Origin: Pararhodobacter marinus | GTDB taxonomy: Bacteria; Pseudomonadota; Alphaproteobacteria; Rhodobacterales; Rhodobacteraceae | Assembly (NCBI RefSeq): GCF_003122215.1 | Contig: NZ_QEYD01000004.1 | Span: 62,001 to 126,000, forward strand | Reading direction: 5' to 3' | DNA: 64,000 nucleotides | Shown here: piece after piece, positions 47,384 through 57,282 of the stretch | Position numbering within the stretch: the stretch's first letter is position 1 | Layout: each line of letters opens with the position of its first letter | The notes under the pieces: model-generated | What the model was told of the DNA's origin: nothing | What the model saw: the letters and a program-made list of their open reading frames with translations, nothing else | The model's database searches: none | Program-made: the position numbers and the translations under genes

Positions 47384-48775
47384 ATGAAACGCCGTCAGTT
47401 CCTTGCCACGTCCGGTCTTGCCGCGCTGGGCGCGACCACGCTCGGGCTTGGCGTGGCAAGCCTTGCCCGCAAGGCGCAGGCCGCGCCGATGGCGATGACC
47501 ATCCAGCCCGCCCGCTATGCGCTGGAAGGCACCGTGACCGAGGGGATGATCAGCCTGTCTCCCGACGCGCCGCCGCCGGTTCTGCGGCTGCGGCGCGGGG
47601 TGGAATTTGTGGCCGAAGTCACCAACCAGGCCGAGGATTACACCGCGATGCACTGGCACGGGCTGCGCATCCGCAACGACATGGACGGTGTGCCCTATCT
47701 CACGCAGGTGCCGATGGGGCCGGGCGACCGCTATCGCTATGCCTTCACGCCGATGGATGCGGGCACGTTCTGGTATCACCCGCATTGCAACACGATGGAC
47801 CAGATGGCGCGCGGCCTCACCGGCGTGCTGATCGTCGAGGATGACGAGGATCCGGGCTTCGATCTGGACCTGCCGGTCAATCTGCGCGACTGGCGACTGG
47901 GCGACGACAGCCAGTTCATCGACCTCTATACCGCGCGCGGGGCCGCCCGGGCGGGGACCTTCGGCACGGTGATGACGGCGAACTGGGCGCAGGATCCGAT
48001 CTATGACGCGCCCGCGGGCGGCCTGGTGCGTCTGCGGCTGGCCGCGACCGACACGACGCGCGTCTACCGTTTGCATCTGCCCGGGGCCGAGGGGCGGGTG
48101 ATCGCCCTCGACGGCCATCCGGTGATCGACCCGGTCGGCTGGCCGGCACCGGACGCGCCGCTGATCCTGGGCCCCGGGCAACGCGCCGACCTGGCGATCC
48201 GGATGCCCGCCGGAGAGGGCGCGGAACTGGCCCTGCTCAACGAACAGCCGGGCGGCCCGCGGAGCCTCTTGCGCCTGCGCGCAACGGGCGAGGACCTGGG
48301 GCACGCGCTGGACGATCTGCGGCCGCTGACGGCGAATGCCCTGCCCGAGCCCGATCTGGACAATGCCGAGCTGATCGAGTTCGTCTTCGGCTGGTCCCCC
48401 GACGACGCGCCGGTGAACAACGGTTTTTGCGGCACGCTGGGCTACACGTTCTGGTCGATCAACCGCGAGGCCTGGCCGGGCGATGCCTCGGCCTCCGATC
48501 CGCTGGCGGTGCTGGAACGCGGGCGGACCTATATCCTGCGGCTGCGCAACGAAAGCCCCAACGACCACCCGATCCACCTGCACGGCATGATCTTCAAGCC
48601 GATCGCCTCGAACCGCCGCGAGGTGGCGCAGAACTGGCTCGATACCGCGATGCTGCTCGAGGAAGAGACGATGGACGTGGTGCTGGTCGCCGACAATCCC
48701 GGCGACTGGGCGTTTCACTGCCATGTCATCGAACACCAGAAGACCGGCCTGACGGGCTATCTGCGCGTGACCTGA
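47384..48775 (+). CDS. Multicopper oxidase (laccase-like), Tat-exported
   Basis: Periplasmic copper oxidase of 463 aa. Tat-like signal MKRRQFLATSGLAALGATTLGLG, then four copper motifs: HWHG (about 90), HPHC, HPIHLHG (about 417-423) and HCHVIEHQKTG near the end. The position that is often an axial Met of the type 1 copper reads Leu (HQKTGLTG), as in higher-potential laccases. Substrates may be phenols, Cu(I) or other metals; this cannot be decided from sequence. GGAGG sits before ATG 47384. No copper-resistance genes flank it. Confidence 0.9.
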   Translation: MKRRQFLATSGLAALGATTLGLGVASLARKAQAAPMAMTIQPARYALEGTVTEGMISLSPDAPPPVLRLRRGVEFVAEVTNQAEDYTAMHWHGLRIRNDMDGVPYLTQVPMGPGDRYRYAFTPMDAGTFWYHPHCNTMDQMARGLTGVLIVEDDEDPGFDLDLPVNLRDWRLGDDSQFIDLYTARGAARAGTFGTVMTANWAQDPIYDAPAGGLVRLRLAATDTTRVYRLHLPGAEGRVIALDGHPVIDPVGWPAPDAPLILGPGQRADLAIRMPAGEGAELALLNEQPGGPRSLLRLRATGEDLGHALDDLRPLTANALPEPDLDNAELIEFVFGWSPDDAPVNNGFCGTLGYTFWSINREAWPGDASASDPLAVLERGRTYILRLRNESPNDHPIHLHGMIFKPIASNRREVAQNWLDTAMLLEEETMDVVLVADNPGDWAFHCHVIEHQKTGLTGYLRVT

Positions 48776-48893
48776 CGGGGCACTGCCCCTGCCGGCATCA
48801 GCGCAAGATTGATTTTGCCGAACGCGGCGCCTGCGCTAGCCTGATCGCGCCGGAACGAATCCGGCTTTTCACGACATGTCAGGAGGGGGAATC

Positions 48894-49049
48894 ATGAACA
48901 AGGGCGTTCCGGGAAGCGGCAAGGGCTCGTCCTCGCAGGGCACCTTGCCCGGGGGCGGAAAGAAACAGGCGGGCAGCGGCGGCAATTCCGACGACAGCCG
49001 CGTCGGCTCGGGCCTGCCATCGGGCGGCGGCAAGGGCGGCTCGAAGTAA
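48894..49049 (+). CDS. Small Gly/Ser/Lys-rich protein, function unknown
   Basis: A 51-aa ORF with one of the strongest Shine-Dalgarno sequences of the window (AGGAGGGGGA, 5 nt before ATG 48894). It holds about 18 Gly with repeated motifs of the form LPxGGGK and SGKGSS; it has no signal peptide or hydrophobic segment. Its bias suggests an intrinsically disordered protein. The strong ribosome site and clean position between a monocistronic oxidase and a terminator are the main evidence that it is real. Confidence 0.55.
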   Translation: MNKGVPGSGKGSSSQGTLPGGGKKQAGSGGNSDDSRVGSGLPSGGGKGGSK

Positions 49050-49061
49050 GCGCCACGCCGG

Positions 49062-49091
49062 CAAAAGAAAGGCCGGCCCGAGGGCCGGCCA
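49062..49091 (-). terminator. Terminator of the lysR gene
   Basis: GGCCGGCC (49072-49079) and GGCCGGCC (49084-49091) are self-complementary arms around CGAG. On the minus strand TTTCTTTT follows (complement of 49063-49071). It lies about 100 nt after the lysR stop. Confidence 0.75.
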
Positions 49092-49194
49092 GTTGGACGA
49101 AACCTGACCCGAGGGAACGAAAGTCAGGGCGGACGTCGCAACGAACGGGAAACGACGGGTGAACGCGGTTGCCATGCGTGTCACCCGGCGCGGC

Positions 49195-50100
49195 TCACCA
49201 CTCGTTCGGGCCCTTGTCGGCGAAACGGGCGACAAGGAAATCGATGAAAGCGCGGACCTTGGGCTGCGTGTAGCGCCCCGGCGGATAGACGGCATAGATG
49301 CCCAGCGTGGTCTGCGGCAGGTCGGGGATCACGTCCTCGACCAGACCCTGCGCCATCGCGTCGTGGTACAGGAAGCTCGGCAGATAAGCGATGCCCAGCC
49401 CCTTCACGGCGGCATTGAGCAGCGATTGCCCGTCATTGACCGTCAGCCAGCCCGCGCCGCGGACCTGACGCACCTCGCCCGAGGGCGCGGCGATCTTCCA
49501 CACATTGGCGCTGGCCTGGTTCGAATAATGCAAGAGCCGGTGTTCGTTCAGATCGTCGATCTTCATCGGACGGCCATGCGCCTGGAAATATTTCGGCGCG
49601 GCGATCAGGCGTTGCGTCGTCTCGGTGATCTTGCGCGCCCTGAGCGAGCTGTCTTCCATCTCGCCCACGCGGATCGACATGTCGAACCCTTCCGAGATCA
49701 GCTCGACATAGCGGTTCTTCAGCACCATGTTGACGCTGATTTCCGGGAATTCGGTCAGAAACTCGTCCAGCACGGGCGACAGCAGGCTGACGCCGAAATC
49801 CGTGGCCACCGACATCCGCAGCACGCCCGAGGGCGCCGATTGCATCGCCGTGACGATGCTGTCCGCTTCGCCCGCATCGTTCAGGACGCGGCGGGCGCGG
49901 TCATAATAGACAAGCCCGATTTCCGTGGGACTGACACGGCGGGTCGTGCGGTTCAGAAGCCGCGCACCCAGCCGGGCTTCCAGGGACGAGACATGCTTGG
50001 AAACGGCGGATTTCGAGATCCCCATCTTCCGCGCGGCATCGGTGAATCCCCCCTGATCGACCACCGTGGCGAAGGCTTCCATTTCGGTCAGACGGTCCAT
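49195..50100 (-). CDS. LysR family transcriptional regulator
   Basis: Regulator of 301 aa. N-terminal winged helix-turn-helix (about 1-60: FATVVDQGGFTDAARKMGISKSAVSKHVSSLEARLGARLLNRTTRRV) and a periplasmic-binding-protein-like effector domain (about 90-295). I use ATG 50100, which matches the usual family start MDRLTEMEAF. It is unidirectional with the AEC and fadH genes upstream of it but separated by 161 nt. Targets cannot be inferred; LysR proteins often control a neighbouring divergent gene, which is missing here. Confidence 0.9.
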   Translation of the reverse strand: MDRLTEMEAFATVVDQGGFTDAARKMGISKSAVSKHVSSLEARLGARLLNRTTRRVSPTEIGLVYYDRARRVLNDAGEADSIVTAMQSAPSGVLRMSVATDFGVSLLSPVLDEFLTEFPEISVNMVLKNRYVELISEGFDMSIRVGEMEDSSLRARKITETTQRLIAAPKYFQAHGRPMKIDDLNEHRLLHYSNQASANVWKIAAPSGEVRQVRGAGWLTVNDGQSLLNAAVKGLGIAYLPSFLYHDAMAQGLVEDVIPDLPQTTLGIYAVYPPGRYTQPKVRAFIDFLVARFADKGPNEW

Positions 50101-50261
50101 AGCGCACCCATACCCAGACAGTTTCGATGTTTCCGTTAGACACCCCAATTGGGGCGCGATCTGGGCGGGGCCGGGGAATTGACGGGGCGTTTGTTTGCGC
50201 TGAAATGACAGTGGAAACCTTGCGGTTGCACTGTTTCGTTTTCGGCGCCCGATTGTCTGTG

Positions 50262-51173
50262 TCAGGTCGCAAATTCCACGACACTCAGCCAGACTGTCAA
50301 CGTCAGCGCACTCAGCAGCGTTGACTGAGCGACGACAGTCGCCGACAGCCGCCGGTCCGCGCCGAACCCCGCCGCCAGCACATGCGCGGCCGAGGCCGTG
50401 GGCAGGGCCGCGAACATGACCAGTCCCTGCGTCAGGGCCGGATCGGCGCCGATGGTCAGGCAGACGACCAGCGTCATGGCAGGCAACAGCAGCAGCTTGA
50501 CCGCCACCAGCACCGCGCTGAACGCATCGAACTGGGCCAGCGCGCGCCAGTCCATCGTCGCGCCCACCGACACCAGAGCGATGGGAATCGCCGCCTGTGC
50601 CAGCAAGTCAAGCGGTGCCATCACCAGCACGGGCACGCGCACGCCGCTGACCCCCACCAGAACCCCGGCGACCGAAGCCAGCAGGAACGGGTTCAGCGCC
50701 ACCTTCCGAACCGTGGCCCCCAGGCCCAGATTGCCGCCCCGCGACAGGGCCGAGACGGCAAAGATATTGGCCATCGGCACCGCCATGCCCGCCATCACCG
50801 CCATCATCCCGGCATCGGCCAGGCTCAGCGCGCCCACAGCCACGAAACCCATGGCGGTGTTGAAGCGCCACGCGGTCTGCCAGGCGCCCGCGAAATCCAG
50901 AAACCGCTGAGGTCCCACGCGCCGCGCGGCATAGCCCGCGATCAGGCCCAGCGTCAGGATCGCCCAGACCGAAGGCCCGATCACCGCCATCTGCGCGGGG
51001 ACGATGGGCCGACTGGCGGCGGCGGTGAACAGCAGGGCGGGAAACAGGATCTCGAAATTCAGCCGGTCGAGCCCGGTCCAGGCATTCTCGGACAGTCGCC
51101 TGCGTACAAGGCCTCCCAGCCCCACCAGAAGGAAGCTGGGGATCAGCCCGGCAAGAACCGTGGCAAAGACCAC
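50262..51173 (-). CDS. AEC family transporter
   Basis: Inner-membrane carrier of 303 aa starting at GTG 51173, directly after the fadH stop (TAA|GTG), so it is translated from the same mRNA and probably by reinitiation. About ten hydrophobic segments; LLAQAAIPIALVSVGATMDWRAL and PTASAAHVLAAGFGADRRL are typical. It differs clearly from the other AEC protein at 42-42.9 kb. It might export a product of fatty or unsaturated acid metabolism, though that is only context. Confidence 0.85.
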   Translation of the reverse strand: MVFATVLAGLIPSFLLVGLGGLVRRRLSENAWTGLDRLNFEILFPALLFTAAASRPIVPAQMAVIGPSVWAILTLGLIAGYAARRVGPQRFLDFAGAWQTAWRFNTAMGFVAVGALSLADAGMMAVMAGMAVPMANIFAVSALSRGGNLGLGATVRKVALNPFLLASVAGVLVGVSGVRVPVLVMAPLDLLAQAAIPIALVSVGATMDWRALAQFDAFSAVLVAVKLLLLPAMTLVVCLTIGADPALTQGLVMFAALPTASAAHVLAAGFGADRRLSATVVAQSTLLSALTLTVWLSVVEFAT

Positions 51174-53225
<2,052 letters not shown>

Positions 53226-53365
53226 CTAGCCGGGCAGGCCGGATTGTCATCCGAAACCTTGCGTCAGTGCCGCCCGTCGTCTCCTGCACGCGGCATGCCC
53301 TTTCACTTTGCCACAAATACTCAATTCCGGCCGCGCCGTCCCGCATGCGGCCGGGCTGTCGCGCT

Positions 53366-53746
53366 TCAGCCAGCGCTGCGGCCCGCGCCGAAGCGCAGCA
53401 CCACCCAGCCGAACAGCGCCATCGCCAGAATGGCCAGCACCGATCCGGCCTTGGCCAGCGCCTCGCCCTGACCCGAGATCGCCATGGCGATACCCGGCAC
53501 CAGCACGATCACCGCCAGCACCGACAGGCCGTAATGCGCCCAGCCCAGCCGTGAGCGCGCCGCGTCGGGCGAGACGGCATAGTAAAGCCCGGCAATCGAC
53601 AAAGCGACGAAGCCGATCAGGTTCAGGTGTCCATGCGCGGGCGACAGCGAATGATCGGCCGACGCCGACATGACGATGCCCCAGCCCATGCCGATCAGGG
53701 CAAAGAGCGCGGCGGTCACAAGGCAGGTCTTGGGAAGATGTGTCAT
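53366..53746 (-). CDS. Small four-helix membrane protein with HGHLN motif
   Basis: Inner-membrane protein of 126 aa with four hydrophobic segments (about 8-28, 40-60, 72-92, 98-118). PAHGHLNLIGFVALSIAGLYY resembles a heme-binding helix of heme-copper oxidase subunit I, and similar short proteins are sometimes annotated as oxidase-like. It has no other obvious heme ligand or signature, so I give no function. It follows the cupin gene by 48 nt on the same strand and may be cotranscribed. Confidence 0.65.
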   Translation of the reverse strand: MTHLPKTCLVTAALFALIGMGWGIVMSASADHSLSPAHGHLNLIGFVALSIAGLYYAVSPDAARSRLGWAHYGLSVLAVIVLVPGIAMAISGQGEALAKAGSVLAILAMALFGWVVLRFGAGRSAG

Positions 53747-53794
53747 GGCTTTAATCCTTGAGGAAAAACGGGTCTTGAAGGGAAACGGGAGCCT

Positions 53795-54247
53795 TCAGCC
53801 GGCGACGATCTCGACGCCCGTCTGTTTCGCGGCGGCGATCAGGGCGGGAATATCGGGCGGGCCGTCGGAGGCGGGGAAATCCCACGATCCCGCGTCCACC
53901 GGATCGCCGAGCCCGGCGAAGAACGCGTCATGCACGGCGCCCGGCGCGTTGAAGATCATCAGGCGACCGGGCGTGTCGCCGACATTGGTGAAGGCATGCA
54001 CGGCGCCCGACGGGATCGTCACGCTGTCGCCGCCGGTGACGCGAACCGTCCGGTCGCCCAGCAGGAACTCGAACTGCCCCTCCAGCACGACGAAGGCTTC
54101 TTCTTCGCCCGGGTGGCGGTTGGGCGGGGCGCCCGCACCGGGAGCAACCCGGGCTTCGACAAGGCAATAGGTGCCGTTCGTCTCGTGGCTGAATTTGTGA
54201 AAGTGCAGGATGTTTCCGAGAAGATGAAATCGACGATGCGTTGCCAC
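53795..54247 (-). CDS. Cupin domain protein
   Basis: A single-domain cupin of 150 aa starting at GTG 54247 behind CCGGAG. Cupin motif 1 reads RHPGEEEAFVVLEGQFEFLLG and motif 2 GDSVTIPSGAVHAFTNVG, with the expected His/Glu metal-ligand positions. The C-terminal part (about 110-150) has no fold I recognise. It is divergent from a TetR gene; a dyad between them makes it the probable target of that regulator. Function unknown. Confidence 0.8.
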   Translation of the reverse strand: MATHRRFHLLGNILHFHKFSHETNGTYCLVEARVAPGAGAPPNRHPGEEEAFVVLEGQFEFLLGDRTVRVTGGDSVTIPSGAVHAFTNVGDTPGRLMIFNAPGAVHDAFFAGLGDPVDAGSWDFPASDGPPDIPALIAAAKQTGVEIVAG

Positions 54248-54301
54248 GGTGAAAACTCCGGGTATAATGGGAATAAGTCTTATAATGAGACACTAGTCTC
54301 A
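54241..54301 (+). promoter_or_regulatory. tetR promoter with operator just downstream
   Basis: TTGCCA (54241-54246), a 16-nt spacer and a perfect TATAAT (54263-54268) form a good sigma70 promoter for the plus-strand tetR gene. Immediately downstream, TGAGAC-ACTA-GTCTCA (54286-54301) is a perfect palindrome, flanked by another GTCT half-site (54277-54280) and a second TATAAT (54281-54286). Repressor bound there would block both tetR and the cupin gene. Confidence 0.6.
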
Positions 54302-54323
54302 CATTTTTGAATTGGCAAGCGGC

Positions 54324-54908
54324 ATGACGAACGGACGCAGCGCGCAGAAATCCCGGACGCGGTCGGCCCTGCTGCAGGCCGCGCGCGAGCTTTCGGCGGC
54401 GGGGCAGGAGATCACCGTTCAGGCCGTGGCGCGGCACGCGAATATCTCGAAGGCGACGGCGTATCGTTACTTCTCGGATCCCGGCGTCCTGGCCTCGGAA
54501 GCCACGCTCGATGTCGCGGTGACACCCACTGTGCTTCTGCTGGGCGACGAGACGGATGTGCGCCGGCGCGTGCATATCGTCAGCGACTATTTCCGCCGGT
54601 TCGGTCGCGAGCACGAGCCGGGCTTTCGCAAGTTCCTGGCGCGGATGATGGATGCCTGGGCACCCGACAAGCCGATCCGGCGCGGCGCCCGGCGCATCCC
54701 GGCCTTCGAGACCGCGCTGGAGCCGGTTCGCGCGCGCATGACAGAGGCCGATTTCCGGATGCTGATCCTGTGCCTGACCACCACCGGGACCGGCATCGAA
54801 TACCACATTGCCGCGCGCGATGTCTGCGGATTGGAGGATGACGACGCGGACCGCGTCGGTCGCGCCGCCGTCGACGCGCTGCTGGACCGGTTCCTGCCTG
54901 CGGCGTGA
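54324..54908 (+). CDS. TetR family regulator
   Basis: Regulator of 194 aa. Helix-turn-helix at about 10-55 (AGQEITVQAVARHANISKATAYRYFSDPGVL) and a helical ligand domain. I use ATG 54324; a TTG four codons upstream is possible. It is divergent from the cupin/membrane-protein pair, with a perfect dyad in the promoter, and likely represses both directions. Confidence 0.85.
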   Translation: MTNGRSAQKSRTRSALLQAARELSAAGQEITVQAVARHANISKATAYRYFSDPGVLASEATLDVAVTPTVLLLGDETDVRRRVHIVSDYFRRFGREHEPGFRKFLARMMDAWAPDKPIRRGARRIPAFETALEPVRARMTEADFRMLILCLTTTGTGIEYHIAARDVCGLEDDDADRVGRAAVDALLDRFLPAA

Positions 54909-54975
54909 CCGGTGGATTGATCGGTGTCCGTTGTCTGCTAGGCTCCATCCGACGCGAGCGTGAGGGAACCGGATC

Positions 54976-55392
54976 ATGGCAAAGCCGAGACTGCTGACGG
55001 GCGGCAATCCGCAGATCCCCAAGGGTTTGGGCGACGCCCCCGTGCGTGCCTATATCGACGCGCTCGAGGGCTGGAAGCGGCAGGCCTGCGAAGATCTGGA
55101 CAGGGTGATTTCCAGGTCGATCCCCGGGGTCCGCAAGGCGGTCAAATGGAACTCGCCCTTCTACGGGCCGGCGGGCGGTGACTATGTCGTCAGTTACCAC
55201 GTCATGACGCGGTACGTGAAAGTCGCCTTCTTCGCGGGTGCCTCGCTCGATCCGCCGCCGCCCGAAGGATCGAAGGACCCGTCCACGCGCTATCTGCATG
55301 TCAGCGAGAAGGCGCCCCTCGACGAGGCGCGGCTGGCCGATTGGTGTCGCCAGGCCAGCGCGCTGCCCGGTTTCGGCAAGGTTGCGGATTAA
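54976..55392 (+). CDS. DUF1801 domain protein (YdhG-like)
   Basis: Cytoplasmic protein of 138 aa. Typical DUF1801 segments are SIPGVRKAVKWNSPFYGPAGGDYVVSYHVMTRYVKVAFFAGASL and TRYLHVSEKAPLDEARLADW. The family fold is known but the function is not; some members have been linked to iron or stress. Its stop overlaps the convergent CDF exporter gene by 4 bp, so transcription from both sides would collide. Confidence 0.8.
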   Translation: MAKPRLLTGGNPQIPKGLGDAPVRAYIDALEGWKRQACEDLDRVISRSIPGVRKAVKWNSPFYGPAGGDYVVSYHVMTRYVKVAFFAGASLDPPPPEGSKDPSTRYLHVSEKAPLDEARLADWCRQASALPGFGKVAD

Positions 55393-56351
55393 CGCTCGAA
55401 CGGCCGTTCGAAATCGTCGCCCCGCGGCACCCGGCCCGAGCCCGGCCCGACCGGATCCAGATGGATGATGACTTCGGCGCCGGGGATCTCGGCCTCCAGC
55501 TTGTGCTCCAGCCCGTCGGCGACCGCGTGGGCCTCGTTCAGGGTCTGCCGGCCATCCAGTTCGACATGCAGCGAAATGAAGGTCCGGCTGCCTGCCATCC
55601 GGGTCTTCACGTCGTGATGACCGGTGATGCCGGGCCAGTCGGCGGCGATCACGTTGATCCGCTGGACCACTTCGGGCGCGGCGGCGTGGTCCATGAGCGC
55701 GTTCCAGGCCTCGCGCCCGATTTTCAGGCCGCTGCGCGCCAGCCACAGGGCCGCCAGCGCCGCGACGATGGAATCGACGCGCGACAATCCCCACAGGGCC
55801 GAGGTCGCCAGCGCCGCCAGAACCCCCAGCGTGGGCAAGAGGTCGCCGAGGTAATGCAGCGAATCGGCGGCGACGACCTTGTTGCCGGTCGCGCGGGCGA
55901 CATAACGCTGCCAGAGCACCAGCGCGATGGTCAGCACGACCGAGACCAGCATCACCACGATGCCCCAGCCTTCTTCCGCCGGCGGCCGGGCCTCGGCGGC
56001 GAACAGCCGCGACAGGGCCATCGCCATGATCACCAGCGCCGAGGTCAGCACCAGCGCCGATTGCGCCAGCGCCGCCAGGTCCTCGGCCGAGGAATGGCCG
56101 AACGTGTGGTCGGAATCGGCGGGCCGCGCGGCATAGGCGATGGCGGCCAGCGCGCCCACCGACATCATCACGTCAAGCGCGTTGTCCGCCAGCGACGCCG
56201 CAACCGACAGCGCGCCCGTGGCGATCAGCGCCCAGAGCTTCAGCACCACCAGCGTGACCGCCACCCCGACCGAGGCCAGCCCGGCGGACATGTTCAGCCA
56301 TTGGGTCTGGCGGGAATCAGAAGCGGCGGGGGTCGTCATGGGGGTCAGCAT
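55389..56351 (-). CDS. Cation diffusion facilitator (FieF-like metal exporter)
   Basis: Inner-membrane divalent metal/proton antiporter of 320 aa. Six hydrophobic segments (about 25-215), with the metal-site pattern in helix 2 (LADNALDVMMSVGAL), HTFGHSSAEDLAALAQ between helices, and helix 5 ADSLHYLGDLLPTLGVL (D-x3-D type). The C-terminal cytoplasmic domain (about 225-320) is ferredoxin-like. Substrates may be Zn, Fe or Mn. I use ATG 56351; ATG 56339 four codons later is also possible. Confidence 0.88.
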   Translation of the reverse strand: MLTPMTTPAASDSRQTQWLNMSAGLASVGVAVTLVVLKLWALIATGALSVAASLADNALDVMMSVGALAAIAYAARPADSDHTFGHSSAEDLAALAQSALVLTSALVIMAMALSRLFAAEARPPAEEGWGIVVMLVSVVLTIALVLWQRYVARATGNKVVAADSLHYLGDLLPTLGVLAALATSALWGLSRVDSIVAALAALWLARSGLKIGREAWNALMDHAAAPEVVQRINVIAADWPGITGHHDVKTRMAGSRTFISLHVELDGRQTLNEAHAVADGLEHKLEAEIPGAEVIIHLDPVGPGSGRVPRGDDFERPFER

Positions 56352-56529
56352 GGCGCTTCGGTAGCCCCCGGTCCAGTCCGCTGCAACGCAGAATCTGGGG
56401 ATAAGCGCCGCTGCGCCGGGCGGCCATCCCCTGCGGTCGCTTGCGCGCAAAAGGGCACGTCGCGCGTCGTGCCTTGCCCGGCTCCCGCACCGGGGGCAGT
56501 ATCGGCAGGCCATCCGCAGGAGAGACCCC

Positions 56530-57150
56530 ATGCCCGAGCTTCACACGCTGATCACCTATCTTGCCGTGCTGACCGGGTTCGTGTTCTTTCCGGGCCCGTC
56601 GATCCTGCTGACGCTCGCGCGCGCGTCCAGCTCGGGCACGCGGGTGGGCGTCGCCACCAGCCTTGGCATCGCGCTGGGCGATCTCATGCATACCGCGCTG
56701 GCGGTGGTGGGGATCTCGGCCATCGTGCTGGCCTCGGCCGAGGCGTTCTTCGTCATCAAGATGCTGGGCGCGGGCTACCTGATCTGGCTGGGCCTGCGCA
56801 GCTTTTTCGAAGGCGCGCCCGACCTGGCCCGCGCCCGCCCGCTGGGCGCGGGGCGGGCGTTCCGGCAGGCGATGCTGGCCGAGCTCTTGAACCCCAAATC
56901 GGCGATGTTCTTCCTTGCCTTCCTGCCGCAATTCGTCGACCCCGCGCTGGGCCGGGTCGCGCTGCAACTCAGCGTTCTGGGTCTTCTGTTCGTCGCGATG
57001 GGCACGCTGGCCACGTTGATCGTGGCGGTCGGCGCGGGGCGCGTGTCGCGGATCCTGCAGGCCAACCCCGCCATCCGGCGTTGGCAGGGCAAGGTGGTGG
57101 GCGGTGTCTATTGCGCGCTGGGCCTGCGGTTGGCGCTGCAGGAGCGCTGA
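56530..57150 (+). CDS. LysE family translocator
   Basis: Amino-acid exporter family member of 206 aa, typical length, with about six hydrophobic segments. FFPGPSILLTLARASSSGTRVGVATSLGIALGDLMHT is the usual RhtB/LysE start, and AMLAELLNPKSAMFFLAFLPQFV is the conserved middle. CAGGAGAG precedes ATG 56530. The substrate is unknown; members export lysine, threonine, homoserine or other neutral amino acids. Confidence 0.9.
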   Translation: MPELHTLITYLAVLTGFVFFPGPSILLTLARASSSGTRVGVATSLGIALGDLMHTALAVVGISAIVLASAEAFFVIKMLGAGYLIWLGLRSFFEGAPDLARARPLGAGRAFRQAMLAELLNPKSAMFFLAFLPQFVDPALGRVALQLSVLGLLFVAMGTLATLIVAVGAGRVSRILQANPAIRRWQGKVVGGVYCALGLRLALQER

Positions 57151-57160
57151 ACGCACCGTG

Positions 57161-57173
57161 TTACAATTCGTAA
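57161..57173. promoter_or_regulatory. Dyad upstream of the acyl-CoA ligase operon
   Basis: TTACAATTCGTAA (57161-57173) has perfect TTAC/GTAA arms around 5 nt, about 110 nt before the ligase start and in the AT-richest part of this spacer. It could be an operator for the ligase/ABC operon. No regulator gene is adjacent. Confidence 0.3.
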
Positions 57174-57282
57174 GGATTGCGACAAACTGCGGCAAAACTC
57201 GGCCGCCACCAATCTAGCACCGCGCGGCGGACCCTGAATGGAGGCGGGGTTTGCCGGGCGCGACATGGGAGGAGACAGAGTG

